A DNA stretch of 64,000 nt from Polaromonas sp. GTDB taxonomy: Bacteria > Pseudomonadota > Gammaproteobacteria > Burkholderiales > Burkholderiaceae_C. This document shows, in pieces, positions 1 through 10,101 of the stretch. The stretch covers positions 1 to 64,000 of the forward strand of contig JAURVI010000025.1 in assembly GCA_030655515.1 (NCBI GenBank), in the 5' to 3' direction. Each line of letters opens with the position of its first letter. Positions within the stretch are counted from its first letter, which is position 1. Both the position numbers and the translations under genes were made by a program. The notes beneath the pieces were generated by a model that was not told the DNA's origin, did not search any database, and saw nothing but the letters and a program-made list of their open reading frames with translations.

Positions 1-192
1 CCCGGCCGCGGCGAGGGCGACGGCCTCGGCGTGCGGCGTGCCGGCGCCGCGGTGCGCGCCCTCGGCGACCAGCGTGCCGTCCGGGGCGAGCAGGACGCAG
101 CCGACCCGGGGGTTGGGGTAGGTGCGGTGCGGGTGCTCGCGCGCGAGGACGAGGGCGCGACGCATGGCGTCGGTCTCGGTGTCGCTGGCCAC
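1..192 (-). CDS. ribD: RibD, N-terminal fragment (riboflavin biosynthesis deaminase/reductase)
   Basis: Only the first 64 codons are inside the window; the gene runs off the left edge. The product deaminates, and in full-length form reduces, the pyrimidine intermediate of riboflavin synthesis in the cytoplasm. The fragment shows the deaminase start with HPHRTYPNPRVGCVL followed by GAGTPHAEAVAL, whose HAE carries a zinc ligand and the catalytic Glu of the CMP/dCMP deaminase fold. I place the start at a GTG (base 192). An FMN riboswitch lies about 95 bases upstream, which independently supports a riboflavin gene. The PxxC half of the zinc site is beyond the edge. Gene neighbours (rpe, rsmB, fmt) are the usual actinobacterial ones. 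Confidence 0.88.
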   Translation of the reverse strand, partial: MASDTETDAMRRALVLAREHPHRTYPNPRVGCVLLAPDGTLVAEGAHRGAGTPHAEAVALAAAG

Positions 193-287
193 CAGCGGGT
201 CCCTCTCGTCCGGGCTGCGGGCCTCGGGGCGCGGGAGGGCGTGAGGTCGCGTGCGCGCCGGACGTCGCCGGCGGGACCGCGACCGCG

Positions 288-414
288 TGCACCTCCCATC
301 CGGACTCTCACCGTCGGTCCCGGAGTTCCACCAGGTCAACCGGGACTCCCCGTGAGGGGCGACCCGGGTCGCGGACTGTCACCGCCGGCTCGGACTTTCA
401 CCGACCCCGGAGCA
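288..414 (-). promoter_or_regulatory. FMN riboswitch (RFN element) upstream of ribD
   Basis: Read on the minus strand, this has the conserved RFN blocks in order: GGGGTCGGTGAAAGTCCGA, then CCGGCGGTGACAGTCCGCGA, a variable arm with CCCCTCACGGGGA, then ACCGACGGTGAGAGTCCGGA and TGGGAGG. These blocks match the six-stem FMN aptamer. It lies in the leader of ribD, so FMN is expected to shut off expression of the downstream riboflavin genes. The remaining gap bases, about 415-518, show no other recognisable element. Confidence 0.93.
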
Positions 415-518
415 CGCGAGCGTGAGCTCGTCTGTTCTTCCTTCAGCCTAGCGCGGTCCGCCGATGGCGCCCTGCGGGTGTCCGCCTGGTGACGAGGATC
501 CGGGTGGGTGGCGGAGCG

Positions 519-1187
519 TCAGGCGTGCGTGGAGACGGCGGCGGCCGCGGCACGCAGTCCGGCGACGGCCGCGTCGGGGTCGTCCGCGCCGAAGACGGCC
601 GATCCCGCGACGAACACGTCGGCGCCCGCCTCGGCGGCGCGCTCGATGGTCTGCGGGGAGATGCCGCCGTCGACCTGGAGCCACAGGTCGCCGCCGACGG
701 CGTCGAGGAGCGCGCGGGTGCGGCGGATCTTGGGCAGCGTGAGGTCGAGGAACGCCTGGCCGCCGAAGCCGGGCTCGACGGTCATCACCAGCACCATGTC
801 GAGCTCGGGCAGCAGGTCGGCGTAGGGCTCGATCGGGGTCGCCGGCCGCAGCGCCATGCTCGCGCGGGCCCCCTGCTTGCGGATCTCGCGGGCCAGGCGG
901 ACGGGCGCGCGGGCGGCCTCGACGTGGAACGTGACGCTCGACGCGCCCGCCTCGGCGTACGCGGGCGCGTGGGTGTCGGGGTCCTCGATCATCAGGTGCG
1001 CGTCGATGGGCTGGGCGGCGACCTTGCCGAGCGCCTCCAGCACGGGCAGGCCGAGCGTCAGGTTGGGCACGAAGTGGTTGTCCATCACGTCGACGTGGAG
1101 CCAGTCGGCGCCCTTGACGCGCGCGGCCTCGGACTCGAGGTTCGCGAAGTCGGCCGACAGGATGCTCGGGGAGATCTGGATGCCCAT
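519..1187 (-). CDS. rpe: Ribulose-phosphate 3-epimerase
   Basis: 222 aa, full length for the family. The enzyme interconverts ribulose-5-phosphate and xylulose-5-phosphate in the pentose phosphate pathway. The TIM-barrel signature is complete: SPSILSADF at residues 6-14, metal and catalytic residues in [13 protein letters not shown] (His31, Asp33), His64 in DAHLMI, the phosphate loop [13 protein letters not shown] around 134-146, and the second catalytic Asp173 in QVDGGI. It sits 31 bases downstream of rsmB in the same direction, as in many Actinomycetota, and is probably the last gene of that operon before the riboswitch-controlled ribD. The ATG at 1187 has only a weak ribosome site, but the N-terminus aligns with the family. 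Confidence 0.95.
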   Translation of the reverse strand: MGIQISPSILSADFANLESEAARVKGADWLHVDVMDNHFVPNLTLGLPVLEALGKVAAQPIDAHLMIEDPDTHAPAYAEAGASSVTFHVEAARAPVRLAREIRKQGARASMALRPATPIEPYADLLPELDMVLVMTVEPGFGGQAFLDLTLPKIRRTRALLDAVGGDLWLQVDGGISPQTIERAAEAGADVFVAGSAVFGADDPDAAVAGLRAAAAAVSTHA

Positions 1188-1218
1188 GGCGCGAGCCTAT
1201 CGACGCCCGGCGGACGGC

Positions 1219-2559
1219 TCAGCGGCGCCTGAGCAGCGCCAGGAACATGGCGTCGGTGCCGTGGCGGTGCGGCCACAGCTGCACGAAGGGTCCGTCGAGG
1301 TCGCTCATCGGCACCGCGGCGGTCGCGTCGAGCACCTCGACGTCGTCCCGGCCGGCGAGGAACGCCTCGACGACCCCCACGGTCTCCTCGCGGTGCGGCG
1401 AGCAGGTCGCGTAGGCCACGACGCCACCGGACCGCACCTGGCGCCAGGCGCTCTCGAGCAGCGCGCCCTGGAGCGTCACCAGGGCGGGGACGTCGGCGGG
1501 CGAACGGCGCCAGCGGGCCTCGGGACGACGACGCAGCGCGCCGAGACCGGTGCACGGGGCGTCGACGAGCACGCGGTCGAACGGCCCGCCGTCGACGTCC
1601 TGGCGCCCGTCCCCCACCACGACGACCGCCGACGGCACACCCTGGAGCGACTGGCGGACGAGCTCGGCCCGGTGCTCCTGCAACTCGTTGGCGACCAGGT
1701 GCGCACCGCGCCCGTCGGCGACGGCCGCGAGCAGCGCGGCCTTGCCACCGGGGCCGGCGCACAGGTCGAGCCAGCGGACGTCGTCGCCCTCGAGCGCGGT
1801 CCCGGCGAGCGCGAGCGCGACCAGCTGCGACCCCTCGTCCTGGACGCCGGCCCGGTGCTCGCGCACGGCGGCCAGCCGTCCGGGGTCTCCCCCACCGAGG
1901 TGGACCGCCCACGGCGACCAGCGCCCCGGCGTGCCGGCGTCGTCGGCCAGCTCCTCGACGGTCGACAGGCCCGGCCGGGCCACGAGGGTGACGCCCGGCG
2001 CGTCGTTGTCGGCGGCGAGCAGCAGCGCGGTCTCGTCCAGCCCGGGCGTGGTGTCGCCGAGGGCGTCGCGCAGGGCCTCGACGACCCACCGCGGGTGCGA
2101 GTGCGCGACGGACAGGTGTCCGACGGCGTCCTGGGTGCGCGACGGGGCCACCCGGCGCGTCCACTCCTCGAGGTCGGCCTGCGACACCTTGCGCAGCACC
2201 GCGTTGACGAAGGAGGCCGGACGGTGGCCGACGACGCGGCGAACGAGGTCGACGCTGGTGGAGACCGCCGCGTGGCTGGGGACCCGCATCGACAGCAGCT
2301 GGTGGATGCCGAGCCGCAGCACGTCGCGGACGGGCGGGTCGAGCTTGGCGACGCCCTGCTTTGCGGTGCGGTCCAGGATCGCGTCGTAGGTGCCGATGCG
2401 GCGCACGGTGCCGTGCGCGAGCTCGGTGGCGAACGCGGCGTCGCGCGGGTCGAGGCGGTGCTCGCGGAGCAGGCGAGGCAGCAGCAGGTTGACGTAGGCG
2501 TCCTGGTCGTCGATGGCCCGCAGGACCTCGAACGCGACGCCGCGGGCCGCGTCAACCAA
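1219..2559 (-). CDS. rsmB: 16S rRNA (cytosine-C5) methyltransferase RsmB
   Basis: 446 aa. An N-terminal NusB-like RNA-binding domain (about 1-150) is followed by a Rossmann SAM-dependent methyltransferase domain. The SAM loop [14 protein letters not shown] lies near 260, the motif IV cysteine is in DAPCTGLG (Cys336), and the catalytic cysteine of motif VI is in [11 protein letters not shown] (Cys386). This two-cysteine arrangement is typical of RNA m5C methyltransferases; RsmB modifies C967 (E. coli numbering). The likely start is a TTG that overlaps the fmt stop by eight bases, implying translational coupling. The exact start is uncertain. Confidence 0.93.
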   Translation of the reverse strand: MVDAARGVAFEVLRAIDDQDAYVNLLLPRLLREHRLDPRDAAFATELAHGTVRRIGTYDAILDRTAKQGVAKLDPPVRDVLRLGIHQLLSMRVPSHAAVSTSVDLVRRVVGHRPASFVNAVLRKVSQADLEEWTRRVAPSRTQDAVGHLSVAHSHPRWVVEALRDALGDTTPGLDETALLLAADNDAPGVTLVARPGLSTVEELADDAGTPGRWSPWAVHLGGGDPGRLAAVREHRAGVQDEGSQLVALALAGTALEGDDVRWLDLCAGPGGKAALLAAVADGRGAHLVANELQEHRAELVRQSLQGVPSAVVVVGDGRQDVDGGPFDRVLVDAPCTGLGALRRRPEARWRRSPADVPALVTLQGALLESAWRQVRSGGVVAYATCSPHREETVGVVEAFLAGRDDVEVLDATAAVPMSDLDGPFVQLWPHRHGTDAMFLALLRRR

Positions 2560-3478
2560 GACGCTCGCCGCCCTCGAGCCGCAGTCCGCGGGCCCAGTCG
2601 GCGGCGGCCATGTGCTTCTTGCCGGGCGGACGGACGTCGCCGAGCCGCACCGTCCCGTCCGCGCAGCCGACGTGGACGGCCTTGCGCCCGGCCGCCAGCT
2701 CGCCGGGGGCCAGCGCCGGGCCGTCGGGATCGGGTGTCACGGGGCCGAGGCCGAGGCGGTCGTCGCCGAGGGTGGTCCAGGCGCCGGGGGCGGGCGTGCA
2801 GGCACGGACGCGGCGGTCGACGGCCACCGCGGGGTGCGTCCAGTCGACGCGGGCGTCGTCGGTGGTGAGCTTGGGGGCCAGGCTGACGCCGTCGACGGGC
2901 TGCTCGCGGGGCACGGCGTCGCCGGCCTCGAGGTGGTCCAGGGCGTCGACCAGCAGGCCCGACCCGTGGTCGGCCAGCCGCTCGAGCAGGTCGCCGGACG
3001 TGTCGCGCTCGCGCACGCGCTCGGTGACGACGCCGAGCACGGGCCCCGCGTCCATCTCGAGCACGAGGCGGAACACCGTCGCACCGGTGACCTCGTCGCC
3101 GGCCATCACCGCGCGCTGCACGGGCGCCGCTCCGCGCCACGCGGGGAGGACCGAGAAGTGCAGGTTGACCCATCCGTGGACAGGCACGTCGAGCACGTGC
3201 TGCGGCACGAGCGCGCCGTACGCCACGACCGGGCAGCAGTCCGGACGTAGGGCCGTGAGCCGCTCGACGAACTCCGGGTCACGGGGGTGAGCCGGCTTGA
3301 GCACCTCGAGGCCCAGCTCGTGCGCCGCCAGCGCGACGGGCGACTCCTCCACGCGTCGGCCGCGGCCCGTCCGGGCGTCCGGACGGGTGACCACCGCGAC
3401 GACGTCGTGGCTGCTCGCCGCCAGCCGTCGCAGGGCCGGCAGCGCCACGTCGGGCGTCCCCGCGAAGACCAGTCTCAC
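2552..3478 (-). CDS. fmt: Methionyl-tRNA formyltransferase
   Basis: 308 aa from a GTG at 3478, giving [16 protein letters not shown], the standard N-terminus. A longer open frame upstream runs through repeat DNA and is not used. The enzyme formylates initiator Met-tRNA with 10-formyl-THF. The catalytic triad is visible: Asn105 and His107 in [18 protein letters not shown], and Asp143 in LEMDAGP. A C-terminal OB-like tRNA-binding domain follows. It sits between priA and rsmB, the conserved order in Actinomycetota, and its stop overlaps the start of rsmB. Confidence 0.95.
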   Translation of the reverse strand: MRLVFAGTPDVALPALRRLAASSHDVVAVVTRPDARTGRGRRVEESPVALAAHELGLEVLKPAHPRDPEFVERLTALRPDCCPVVAYGALVPQHVLDVPVHGWVNLHFSVLPAWRGAAPVQRAVMAGDEVTGATVFRLVLEMDAGPVLGVVTERVRERDTSGDLLERLADHGSGLLVDALDHLEAGDAVPREQPVDGVSLAPKLTTDDARVDWTHPAVAVDRRVRACTPAPGAWTTLGDDRLGLGPVTPDPDGPALAPGELAAGRKAVHVGCADGTVRLGDVRPPGKKHMAAADWARGLRLEGGERLG

Positions 3479-3502
3479 CCGCCCCACCCTAGGACTCCCC
3501 GC

Positions 3503-3613
3503 GATCCGTCGCTCCGGCCCCACCTGTCCGTCGCTCCCGGTCTCCCGCGGGGCCGGGCCGCCGGATGGGTGGGGCCGGAGTGACGGATGGCGGGGGTGGG
3601 AGCGACGGACGGC
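3503..3613. repeat. Inverted GACGGA-core intergenic repeat (actinobacterial part)
   Basis: The priA-fmt gap contains a near-perfect inverted repeat. The minus-strand reading of 3503-3524 contains GGTGGGGCCGGAGCGACGGA, and the plus strand around 3569-3590 has GGTGGGGCCGGAGTGACGGA. Each arm is accompanied by a further GGGAGCGACGGAC copy. The same GRAGYGACGGA core recurs as tandem copies near 10,957-11,022. It could form a hairpin between the two genes. The function is not known to me. Confidence 0.7.
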
Positions 3614-3617
3614 GGGG

Positions 3618-5669
3618 TCAGAAGGAGAGGGACTGGGGGTCGACCCGCACGCGGAGGGTGGGCTCCTTGCGGAGGCTGCGGCCGGCCTGGAGCTCGCGGA
3701 GGGCCGCGGCGAGGGCGGGGCCGCGGTGGCGGGGCACCCGGACGACGAGGCGGGAGCCGGCGTCCTCACCGCGCTGCTCGGGCAGGGCGACGGGTCCGAG
3801 CAGCTCGCAGGGCTGGGGCCACGGGCGGTCGAGCAGGGGCAGCAGCTCGTCGAGCGGCGCCTCGATGCTGGCCAGCCGCACGGCGGGCGGGAAGTGCGCC
3901 ACCTGACGGTCGGCGAGCTCGCGTCGGGCGAACCCCACCGGGTCGGCCCGCACCACCGCCTGGATCGCGGGGTCGGCGGGGTCGCCGACGAGCACCACCC
4001 GGCCGCCCTCGCCGGCCGGGCGGACGAGCGCCGACGCGTTGAGCCAGCGTCGCACCGACTCCTCGGCGGTGCGCAGGTCGGGTCGGGCCAGCAGCAGCCA
4101 GGTGTCCATCAGCAGCGCGGCCGCGTAGCCGCCGTCGGCGTGCGGCTCGGCGCCCGGCGTGGCGACGACGAGACGCGGGGTGCCGTCGACGCGCGTGGTG
4201 CGGGTCTCGCCGGACGCCCCGACCACCGGCACGGACGGGAACGCCCGGCCCAGCTCCTCGGCCGTCCGACCGCGCCCGACGACGGGGGCCCGCAGGCGCG
4301 CACCGCCGCACTCCCGGCAGCGCCACTGCTCCGCGACGGTGCCGCACCAGCGGCAGGCGGGCGCGGTGTCGGGCGAGGACTGCCCGAGCGGCCCCTGGCA
4401 GCGCTCGCACCGGGCCGGCTCGTGGCACCGCTGGCACGACAGCGCGGTGCGGTAGCCCGCGCGCGGCACCTGCACCAGCACGGGACCGTGCTCGAGGGCG
4501 GCGCGCACCACCTGCAGGGCGTCGACCGGGAGCCGGGCGGCCTGGGCGGCCGCGTCGCGGGCCAGCGCGCGGTCGTCGGACCCGCCCACCTGCCCCCGCG
4601 GCCACGCCGTGCGGCGCGCGGTGGCGTCGAGCTCGATCGAGACCGCCCAGCCGGAGTCGACGAGGTGCTGGGCCTCGCAGGTCCGGGCGTGCGCCGCGAG
4701 CAGGGCCGCGCAGCCGGCGTCGGCCGCCCGGGTGAGCAGCACCTCGCGGACGTGCGGGTACGGCGCGCGGGGCTCGGCATGGAGGTCGTCGCCGTCGTCC
4801 CAGATCGCCACCAGGCCGAGGTCGTGGACGGGGGCGAACGCCGCGGCACGCGTGCCCACCACGGCGCGCACCTGCCCGCGGGCGAGCGCGAGGAAGGCCG
4901 CGTAGCGGGCGGACGGACCGAGGTCGGCGGTGAGGACGACGTGCTGGCCGGGCCCGAGCACGTCGGTGAACGCGGTGTCGAAGCGGGCGACGTCGTGCGC
5001 GTCGGGCACGCACACCACCGCCCCGCGGCCGCGTCGCAGCACGGCGAGCACCGATGCGGCCACGGTGCGCGGCACGTCGGCGGTGGCCGGGGCGCTCCAC
5101 ACGGCCCGCACGGGCCGTCCCTCGGCGAGCGCGTCGACCCAGCGCTGCCCGTCGGGCTCGGCGAACCTGGGCTGCGCGGGCGGCAGCGGGCCCGCCACGG
5201 ACGGCTTGGGCTCGCGACCCTCCACCCGGGCGTGACGCGGCGGCACCGCGAGCCGCACGACGTCGCTGAACGTGCCGGCGCAGCGGTCGGCGACCTGCCG
5301 CACCAACCGGGCGACGTCGGGCCGCAGCACCACCTCGGGCGAGACGGCGCGGGCGAGCCGCCCGAGGCTGCCCTCGTGCTCCGAGGCGCCGACCCGCTCG
5401 AGCACGAGGCCCGACACCTGACGGCCGGCGAACCTCACGGTGACACGGGTACCGGGCCGGGCGTCGGCGTCCATCGCCTCGGGGACGAGGTAGTCGAAGG
5501 GGCGGTCGAGATGGGCCAGCGGCACGTCGACGGCGACGCGAGCGACCGGCAGCGACGCGGCCACGCCCGTGGGGGCGACCTTCGTGGGCCGCACCCGGGT
5601 GCGCAGCAGCGCCAGCTGCTCGGGGACGTCGTTCGTGCTCACCACGGCCCCAGACCTACCAGCCGGCAC
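3618..5669 (-). CDS. priA: PriA-like primosomal protein N', helicase-deficient
   Basis: 683 aa. PriA normally loads the replicative helicase at stalled forks. The N-terminal 3'-DNA-binding domain ([15 protein letters not shown], about 50-65) and the central zinc-binding cysteine pairs (CQRC, CERC, CRWC, CREC, around 410-460) are present. The helicase core is not: the Walker A position reads [13 protein letters not shown] instead of G-x-G-K-T/S, and the DEEH box reads IWDDGDD. Actinobacterial PriA proteins are known to lack a working helicase, so this looks like a lineage trait and not local decay. The true start may be a GTG at 5645 or 5642 within the longest frame. It lies directly downstream of metK. 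Confidence 0.9.
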   Translation of the reverse strand: MPAGRSGAVVSTNDVPEQLALLRTRVRPTKVAPTGVAASLPVARVAVDVPLAHLDRPFDYLVPEAMDADARPGTRVTVRFAGRQVSGLVLERVGASEHEGSLGRLARAVSPEVVLRPDVARLVRQVADRCAGTFSDVVRLAVPPRHARVEGREPKPSVAGPLPPAQPRFAEPDGQRWVDALAEGRPVRAVWSAPATADVPRTVAASVLAVLRRGRGAVVCVPDAHDVARFDTAFTDVLGPGQHVVLTADLGPSARYAAFLALARGQVRAVVGTRAAAFAPVHDLGLVAIWDDGDDLHAEPRAPYPHVREVLLTRAADAGCAALLAAHARTCEAQHLVDSGWAVSIELDATARRTAWPRGQVGGSDDRALARDAAAQAARLPVDALQVVRAALEHGPVLVQVPRAGYRTALSCQRCHEPARCERCQGPLGQSSPDTAPACRWCGTVAEQWRCRECGGARLRAPVVGRGRTAEELGRAFPSVPVVGASGETRTTRVDGTPRLVVATPGAEPHADGGYAAALLMDTWLLLARPDLRTAEESVRRWLNASALVRPAGEGGRVVLVGDPADPAIQAVVRADPVGFARRELADRQVAHFPPAVRLASIEAPLDELLPLLDRPWPQPCELLGPVALPEQRGEDAGSRLVVRVPRHRGPALAAALRELQAGRSLRKEPTLRVRVDPQSLSF

Positions 5670-5700
5670 CGACGCGCGGTGCCGGCCGTGGGACGGATCC

Positions 5701-6897
5701 TCAGATGCCCGCGGCGGCGCGCAGGGCGTCGGCGCGGTCGGTGCGCTCCCAGGTGAAGTCGGGGAGCTCGCGCCCGAAGTGACCGTAGGCCGCGGTCTGG
5801 GCGTAGATCGGGCGCAGCAGGTCGAGGTCGCGGATGATCGCGGCGGGACGCAGGTCGAAGACCTCGTCGACGGCGCGCTCGATGTCCTCGACGGGGACCG
5901 TGTTGGTGCCGAAGGTGTCGACGTAGAGGCCGACGGGCTGCGCCTTGCCGATGGCGTAGGCCACCTGGACCTCGGCCTTGGTGGCCAGGCCCGAGGCGAC
6001 GACGTTCTTGGCGACCCAGCGCATCGCGTAGGCGGCCGAGCGGTCGACCTTGCTCGGGTCCTTGCCCGAGAACGCGCCGCCGCCGTGGCGGGCGTAGCCG
6101 CCGTAGGTGTCGACGATGATCTTGCGGCCGGTGAGGCCGGCGTCGCCCATCGGGCCGCCGATCTCGAAGCGGCCGGTCGGGTTCACGAGCAGCCGGTAGT
6201 CCGAGTGGTCGACTTCGAAGCCCTGGAGCACCTCGTCGACGACGTGCTTCTTGATGTCGGGGCTCAGCATGTTGTCGAGGTCGATGTCGGGGGCGTGCTG
6301 GCTCGACACGACGATGGTGTCGATGCGCCGGGGCCGGCCGTCGTCGCCGTACTCGACCGTGACCTGGGTCTTGCCGTCGGGACGCAGGTAGGCCAGCGTG
6401 CCGTCCTTGCGGACCTGCGACAGCCGCTGCGCCAGGCGCTGCGCGATGACGATCGGCAGCGGCATCAGCTCGGGGGTCTCGTCGACGGCGAAGCCGAACA
6501 TCAGGCCCTGGTCGCCGGCGCCCTGGGAGTCCAGCGCGTCGGTGGCGCCCTCGGTGCGGCTCTCGTGCGCGGTGTCGACGCCCTGCGCGATGTCGGGCGA
6601 CTGCGCACCGATCGCGACGCTGACGCCGCAGGACGCGCCGTCGAAGCCCTTGGCCGACGAGTCGTAGCCGATCGCGAGGATCCGCTCGCGCACGATGTCG
6701 GAGATGTTGGCGTAGCCCTGGGTGGTGACCTCGCCGCCCACGACCACCAGGCCGGTGGTGAGGAGCGTCTCGACCGCCACGCGGCTGGTCGGGTCCTGGC
6801 GCAGCAGCTCGTCGAGGATGCTGTCGCTGATCTGGTCGGCGATCTTGTCCGGGTGTCCCTCGGTGACGGACTCGGAGGTGAACAGACGACGGCCCAC
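5701..6897 (-). CDS. metK: S-adenosylmethionine synthetase
   Basis: 398 aa. Makes SAM from methionine and ATP. I chose the GTG at 6897 because it gives [20 protein letters not shown], the family N-terminus, and has an AGGAG seven bases upstream; the frame extends further but without homology. Signatures are [10 protein letters not shown] (nucleotide-binding hexapeptide region) and [16 protein letters not shown] (phosphate loop). Length matches the family. It lies between coaBC and priA as in other Actinomycetota. I see no SAM riboswitch in the 95-base gap upstream. Confidence 0.97.
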   Translation of the reverse strand: MGRRLFTSESVTEGHPDKIADQISDSILDELLRQDPTSRVAVETLLTTGLVVVGGEVTTQGYANISDIVRERILAIGYDSSAKGFDGASCGVSVAIGAQSPDIAQGVDTAHESRTEGATDALDSQGAGDQGLMFGFAVDETPELMPLPIVIAQRLAQRLSQVRKDGTLAYLRPDGKTQVTVEYGDDGRPRRIDTIVVSSQHAPDIDLDNMLSPDIKKHVVDEVLQGFEVDHSDYRLLVNPTGRFEIGGPMGDAGLTGRKIIVDTYGGYARHGGGAFSGKDPSKVDRSAAYAMRWVAKNVVASGLATKAEVQVAYAIGKAQPVGLYVDTFGTNTVPVEDIERAVDEVFDLRPAAIIRDLDLLRPIYAQTAAYGHFGRELPDFTWERTDRADALRAAAGI

Positions 6898-6992
6898 GGG
6901 TGGCTCCTGTGACGGTTGAGGCTGGCTGGGTACTGCTGGGGAACGCGGCGCACCACGGGGATGGCCGTTGGCCAGCGTATCGCGCACCGCCG

Positions 6993-8234
6993 TCAGGGCA
7001 GGTCGTGTCCCAGTCGGCGGGCGACCTGGTCCCACACCGCGTGCGCGACGTCGAGCTTGGACCCGAGCGGAACCGGGGTCGCGCCACCCTCGGGGTCGAG
7101 GATCGTCACCTCGTTGTCGGGTCGGTCGAAGACCCGGCCGTCGGCGACGTCGTTGAGCACGAGCAGGTCGCACCCCTTGCGCTCGAGCTTGCGGCGCGCG
7201 TGCTCGAGCACGCTGCCGCGCGCGTCGCCGGTCTCGGCGGCGAAGCCCACCAGGACGGGTCCGGTGCCGGGCTCGGACGTCCGGCGGGCGGCGCGCTCGG
7301 CCACCAGCGTGGCCAGGACGTCGGGGTTCTCCACCAGCTCGACGACGGGCGCCGCGACGCCGGGCTCCTTCTTGATCTTCGTGGCGACCGTGGCGGCCGG
7401 GCGGAAGTCGGCGGGAGCCGCGGCCATCACGACCGCGTCGGCGCCGACCGACGCCGCGGTCATTGCCTCGAGCAGGTCGCGGGTGGTGCCGACGCGGGTG
7501 ACGTCGACGCCCGCCGGCAGCGGCACCGACACGTGGGCGGCGACGAGGTGCACCGACGCGCCCCGCGCCACGGCGGCCTGCGCGAGCGCGACGCCCTGTC
7601 GCCCGGACGAGCGGTTGCCCAGGTAGCGCACGGGGTCGAGGGGCTCGCGGGTGCCGCCGCAGCTCACCACCACCCGCAGACCGCGCAGGTCGGGCTCCAG
7701 CGGGCCACGGGCCAGCAGGTCCGACGCGAGCGCGAACACCTGCTCGGGTGCGGGCAGGCGCCCCTTGCCCGAGTCGGCGCCGGTGAGCCGGCCGACGTCG
7801 GGCTCGACGACGGTGACGCCGCGCTCACGCAGCAGCGCGACGTTGGCGCGGGTGGCGGCGTGCTCCCACATCTCGGTGTGCATGGCCGGGACCAGCACCA
7901 CCGGGCAGCGCGCGGTGAGCAGGGTGCTGGTGAGGAGGTCGTCGGCCAGCCCGTGGGCGGCGCGGGCCAGCAGGTCGGCGGTCGCCGGGGCGACCACGAC
8001 CAGGTCGGCACCCTGCCCGATCCGGACGTGCGGCACCTCGTGGACGTCGCTGAAGACCCCGGTGGCGACCGGGTGGCCCGATAGGGCCTCCCAGGTGGCC
8101 GCGCCGACGAACTGCAGCGACGCCTCGGTGGGCACGACGCGCACGTCGTGGCCGGACTCGGTGAACAGGCGCAGCAGCTCGGCGGACTTGTAGGCGGCGA
8201 TGCCGCCGCCGACGCCGAGGACGACCGAGCTCAC
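6993..8234 (-). CDS. coaBC: Bifunctional phosphopantothenoylcysteine decarboxylase/synthetase
   Basis: 413 aa from GTG 8234 ([19 protein letters not shown]). It performs two successive steps of coenzyme A synthesis. The N-terminal flavoprotein decarboxylase domain (about 1-190) has the catalytic His region [10 protein letters not shown] and PAMHTEMW, where the classical PxMNxxMW Asn is His, as I recall for other actinobacterial proteins. The C-terminal synthetase domain carries NRSSGRQG and KIKKEPG. It sits between rpoZ and metK with a short gap and is co-directional. Upstream in-frame codons overlap rpoZ and were rejected as start. Confidence 0.95.
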   Translation of the reverse strand: MSSVVLGVGGGIAAYKSAELLRLFTESGHDVRVVPTEASLQFVGAATWEALSGHPVATGVFSDVHEVPHVRIGQGADLVVVAPATADLLARAAHGLADDLLTSTLLTARCPVVLVPAMHTEMWEHAATRANVALLRERGVTVVEPDVGRLTGADSGKGRLPAPEQVFALASDLLARGPLEPDLRGLRVVVSCGGTREPLDPVRYLGNRSSGRQGVALAQAAVARGASVHLVAAHVSVPLPAGVDVTRVGTTRDLLEAMTAASVGADAVVMAAAPADFRPAATVATKIKKEPGVAAPVVELVENPDVLATLVAERAARRTSEPGTGPVLVGFAAETGDARGSVLEHARRKLERKGCDLLVLNDVADGRVFDRPDNEVTILDPEGGATPVPLGSKLDVAHAVWDQVARRLGHDLP

Positions 8235-8268
8235 TGCAGGGTCGTCCTCACGTCGTCGCCGCGGTCGC

Positions 8269-8556
8269 TCAGGTGGCCGACGGGGTGGCGTCCTCGGCCG
8301 AGACGTCCTCGCAGGTGAGGAGATCGGCGTCGATCTCGCGGAGCGCGATCGAGAGGGGCTTCTCCTGGACGTGGGTGTCGAGGAGCGGGCCGACGTACTC
8401 CAGCAGGCCTTCGCCGAGCTGGGAGTAGTAGGCGTTGATCTGGCGTGCACGCTTGGCGCTGTAGAGCACCAGCTTGTACTTGGAGTCGGTCTTGGACAGC
8501 AGGTCGTCGATCGGCGGGTTGGTGATGCCCTCGGGGGCGGGGCGGGTACCGGACAC
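8269..8556 (-). CDS. rpoZ: RNA polymerase omega subunit
   Basis: 95 aa from GTG 8556, preceded by a GAGG eight bases upstream. Omega stabilises beta-prime during RNA polymerase assembly. The signature [18 protein letters not shown] near the start and the helix [16 protein letters not shown] are typical of the actinobacterial omega subunit, with the family's extended N-terminus and acidic C-terminus ([12 protein letters not shown]). It lies between gmk and coaBC, the usual order. The open frame continues upstream into gmk out of frame and is not coding there. Confidence 0.95.
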   Translation of the reverse strand: MSGTRPAPEGITNPPIDDLLSKTDSKYKLVLYSAKRARQINAYYSQLGEGLLEYVGPLLDTHVQEKPLSIALREIDADLLTCEDVSAEDATPSAT

Positions 8557-8591
8557 GCGTGTGACCTCGCAAAAGGGGTGTGGAGAGTGGG

Positions 8592-9152
8592 CTAACCGAA
8601 CAAGTCTAGCAACTGCGCGCCGGCGACCGGGACCTCGGTGTTCACGACGGTCACGTCGAACTCCGACTCGGCCGCCAGCTCGAGCCGCGCGGTGCGCAGA
8701 CGGCGCTCGCGCTCCTCCTCGTCCTCGGTGCCCCGACCGACCAGCCGACGGGTCAGCTCGTCCCAGCTGGGGGGCGCCAGGAAGCAGAAGAGCGCGTCGG
8801 GCATCGCGTCGCGGACCTGGCGGGCGCCCTGCAGGTCGATCTCCAACAGCGCGGGCCGGCCGGCGTCCAGCTGGGCCTCGACGGGCGAGCGCGGCGTGCC
8901 GTAGCGGTGCCGTCCGTGCACGACGGCCCACTCGAGGAGGTCGTCGCGCGCGACGAGGTCGTCGAAGCCGTCCTCGCCGACGAAGTGGTAGTGGACGCCG
9001 TCGACCTCGCCGGGACGGGGCGGACGCGTGGTGGCCGACACCGAGATCCAGACCTCGGGGTGGTGCTCGCGGACCCAGGCGGCCACGGTGCCCTTGCCGA
9101 CGGCGGTGGGTCCGGCCAGGACGACGAGACGGGAGCGCTGGTGGTCAGCCAC
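8592..9152 (-). CDS. gmk: Guanylate kinase
   Basis: 186 aa from GTG 9152. Phosphorylates GMP to GDP. The P-loop is GPTAVGKGT (residues 14-22, with the Thr-Ala-Val variant common in Actinomycetota). The GMP-binding segment is [19 protein letters not shown], and [11 protein letters not shown] follows. The start overlaps the last bases of mihF (stop 9145-9147), so translation is probably coupled. Downstream is rpoZ, as in other Actinomycetota and most bacteria. Confidence 0.95.
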   Translation of the reverse strand: MADHQRSRLVVLAGPTAVGKGTVAAWVREHHPEVWISVSATTRPPRPGEVDGVHYHFVGEDGFDDLVARDDLLEWAVVHGRHRYGTPRSPVEAQLDAGRPALLEIDLQGARQVRDAMPDALFCFLAPPSWDELTRRLVGRGTEDEEERERRLRTARLELAAESEFDVTVVNTEVPVAGAQLLDLFG

Positions 9153-9465
9153 GGGGAGCGAACTCACGCTCCAGCTTCTCGACCTGCTTCGCGCCGAGCC
9201 CACCGACCCGGCGGCTCCGGGCGATCTCGAGGCGCTCCATGACCTGCTCGGCCCGCACCTTGCCCAGGCCCGGCAGGGCCTGCAGGAGGTCGACGACGCG
9301 CATCTTGGCGACGACGTCGTTGGTGCGTCCCTCGCGCAGGACGTCGCTCAGCGAGCCCCCGGCGTGCTTCAGGCGGTTCTTGATCTCGGCCCGTTCGCGC
9401 CGTGCGGCGGCAGCCTTGGCGAGCGCTGCCGTGCGTTGCTCCGGCGTGAGCGGGGGGAGAGCCAA
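9145..9465 (-). CDS. mihF: Integration host factor of actinobacterial type
   Basis: 106 aa from a TTG at 9465 with GAGGTG eight bases upstream; this yields [20 protein letters not shown], the standard N-terminus of the family. It is a small basic nucleoid protein with an N-terminal helix and an H2TH-like DNA-binding segment ([19 protein letters not shown], about 65-83), unrelated in sequence to E. coli IHF. The following [17 protein letters not shown] is also diagnostic. It is restricted to Actinomycetota, so it is strong evidence for the origin of this part of the window. Confidence 0.95.
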   Translation of the reverse strand: MALPPLTPEQRTAALAKAAAARRERAEIKNRLKHAGGSLSDVLREGRTNDVVAKMRVVDLLQALPGLGKVRAEQVMERLEIARSRRVGGLGAKQVEKLEREFAPRG

Positions 9466-9578
9466 CGTTCGTTCACCTCGTGGGGTCGAGCGGACGCGGC
9501 GCGTCGCGGTGGGATGTGTCGAACCTAGCGTCGTCCCCAGGCAGGCTGCAAGACGGGTCCGGATCGTGACGACGCAGG

Positions 9579-10022
9579 TCAGGACGGGCGGATGACGATG
9601 TCGCACTCGTCCTGGACCTGGTCGTTGATCCGCTTCGTCACGGTCGGGTCGTTGGCCTTCTCGAGCTCGGCCAGGGAGGCGCGGAGCTCGGTCCGGTCGG
9701 CGTCGGTGAGGTCCTGCAGGTTCTGCTGGGCGAGCAGGTCCTGGTAGGTCACGCCCACCTTCTTCAGCGTCGTGGCGAACGACGTCAGGGCGTCGGCGAT
9801 GCCCTTCCAGTCGGCGTCGACCGGAGCGGGCGCGACCGTGGCGATCCGGTTCGCGGCCCCGGCGGCGCGCGCGAGGTCGGCGTCGTCCTGCGCGCTGCCG
9901 ATCGCACGCAGCTGCGCCTCGGTGTCGCGGACGGTGGCGCAGTAGGGGCTGTCTCCCCCGCATCCGGACAGGACGGCGGCAGCCGTCACACAGGTCACCA
10001 GGGCAGCGACGATGCGACGCAC
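9579..10022 (-). CDS. Small secreted lipoprotein of unknown function
   Basis: 147 aa from GTG 10022, with GGAGG a few bases upstream. Residues 1-24 form a lipoprotein signal: basic RR, hydrophobic IVAALVTCVTAAAV, lipobox VLSGC. The mature part is mostly predicted helix, with one cysteine soon after the lipid anchor (SPYCATV) and one near the end (VQDECDIV) that could pair. I do not recognise a catalytic motif or named domain. It lies between pyrF and mihF, where Actinomycetota sometimes carry lineage-specific small genes. Function unknown. Confidence 0.75.
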   Translation of the reverse strand: MRRIVAALVTCVTAAAVLSGCGGDSPYCATVRDTEAQLRAIGSAQDDADLARAAGAANRIATVAPAPVDADWKGIADALTSFATTLKKVGVTYQDLLAQQNLQDLTDADRTELRASLAELEKANDPTVTKRINDQVQDECDIVIRPS

Positions 10023-10101
10023 GGGTCGTCCTCCGGGCTCGACGGGCGGTCCGGCGGGGTCGCGGACGCGGGCGTCATCCTCGCACGCGGCCGGGTGACG
10101 G

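Noticed and set aside
856-2868. A 670-codon plus-strand open frame opposite rpe, rsmB and fmt
   Set aside because: Shadow frame over three well-supported genes.
3297-5756. An 819-codon plus-strand open frame opposite priA and fmt
   Set aside because: Shadow of real genes at high GC; composition extreme (Gly, Arg, His, Ala), no homology features.
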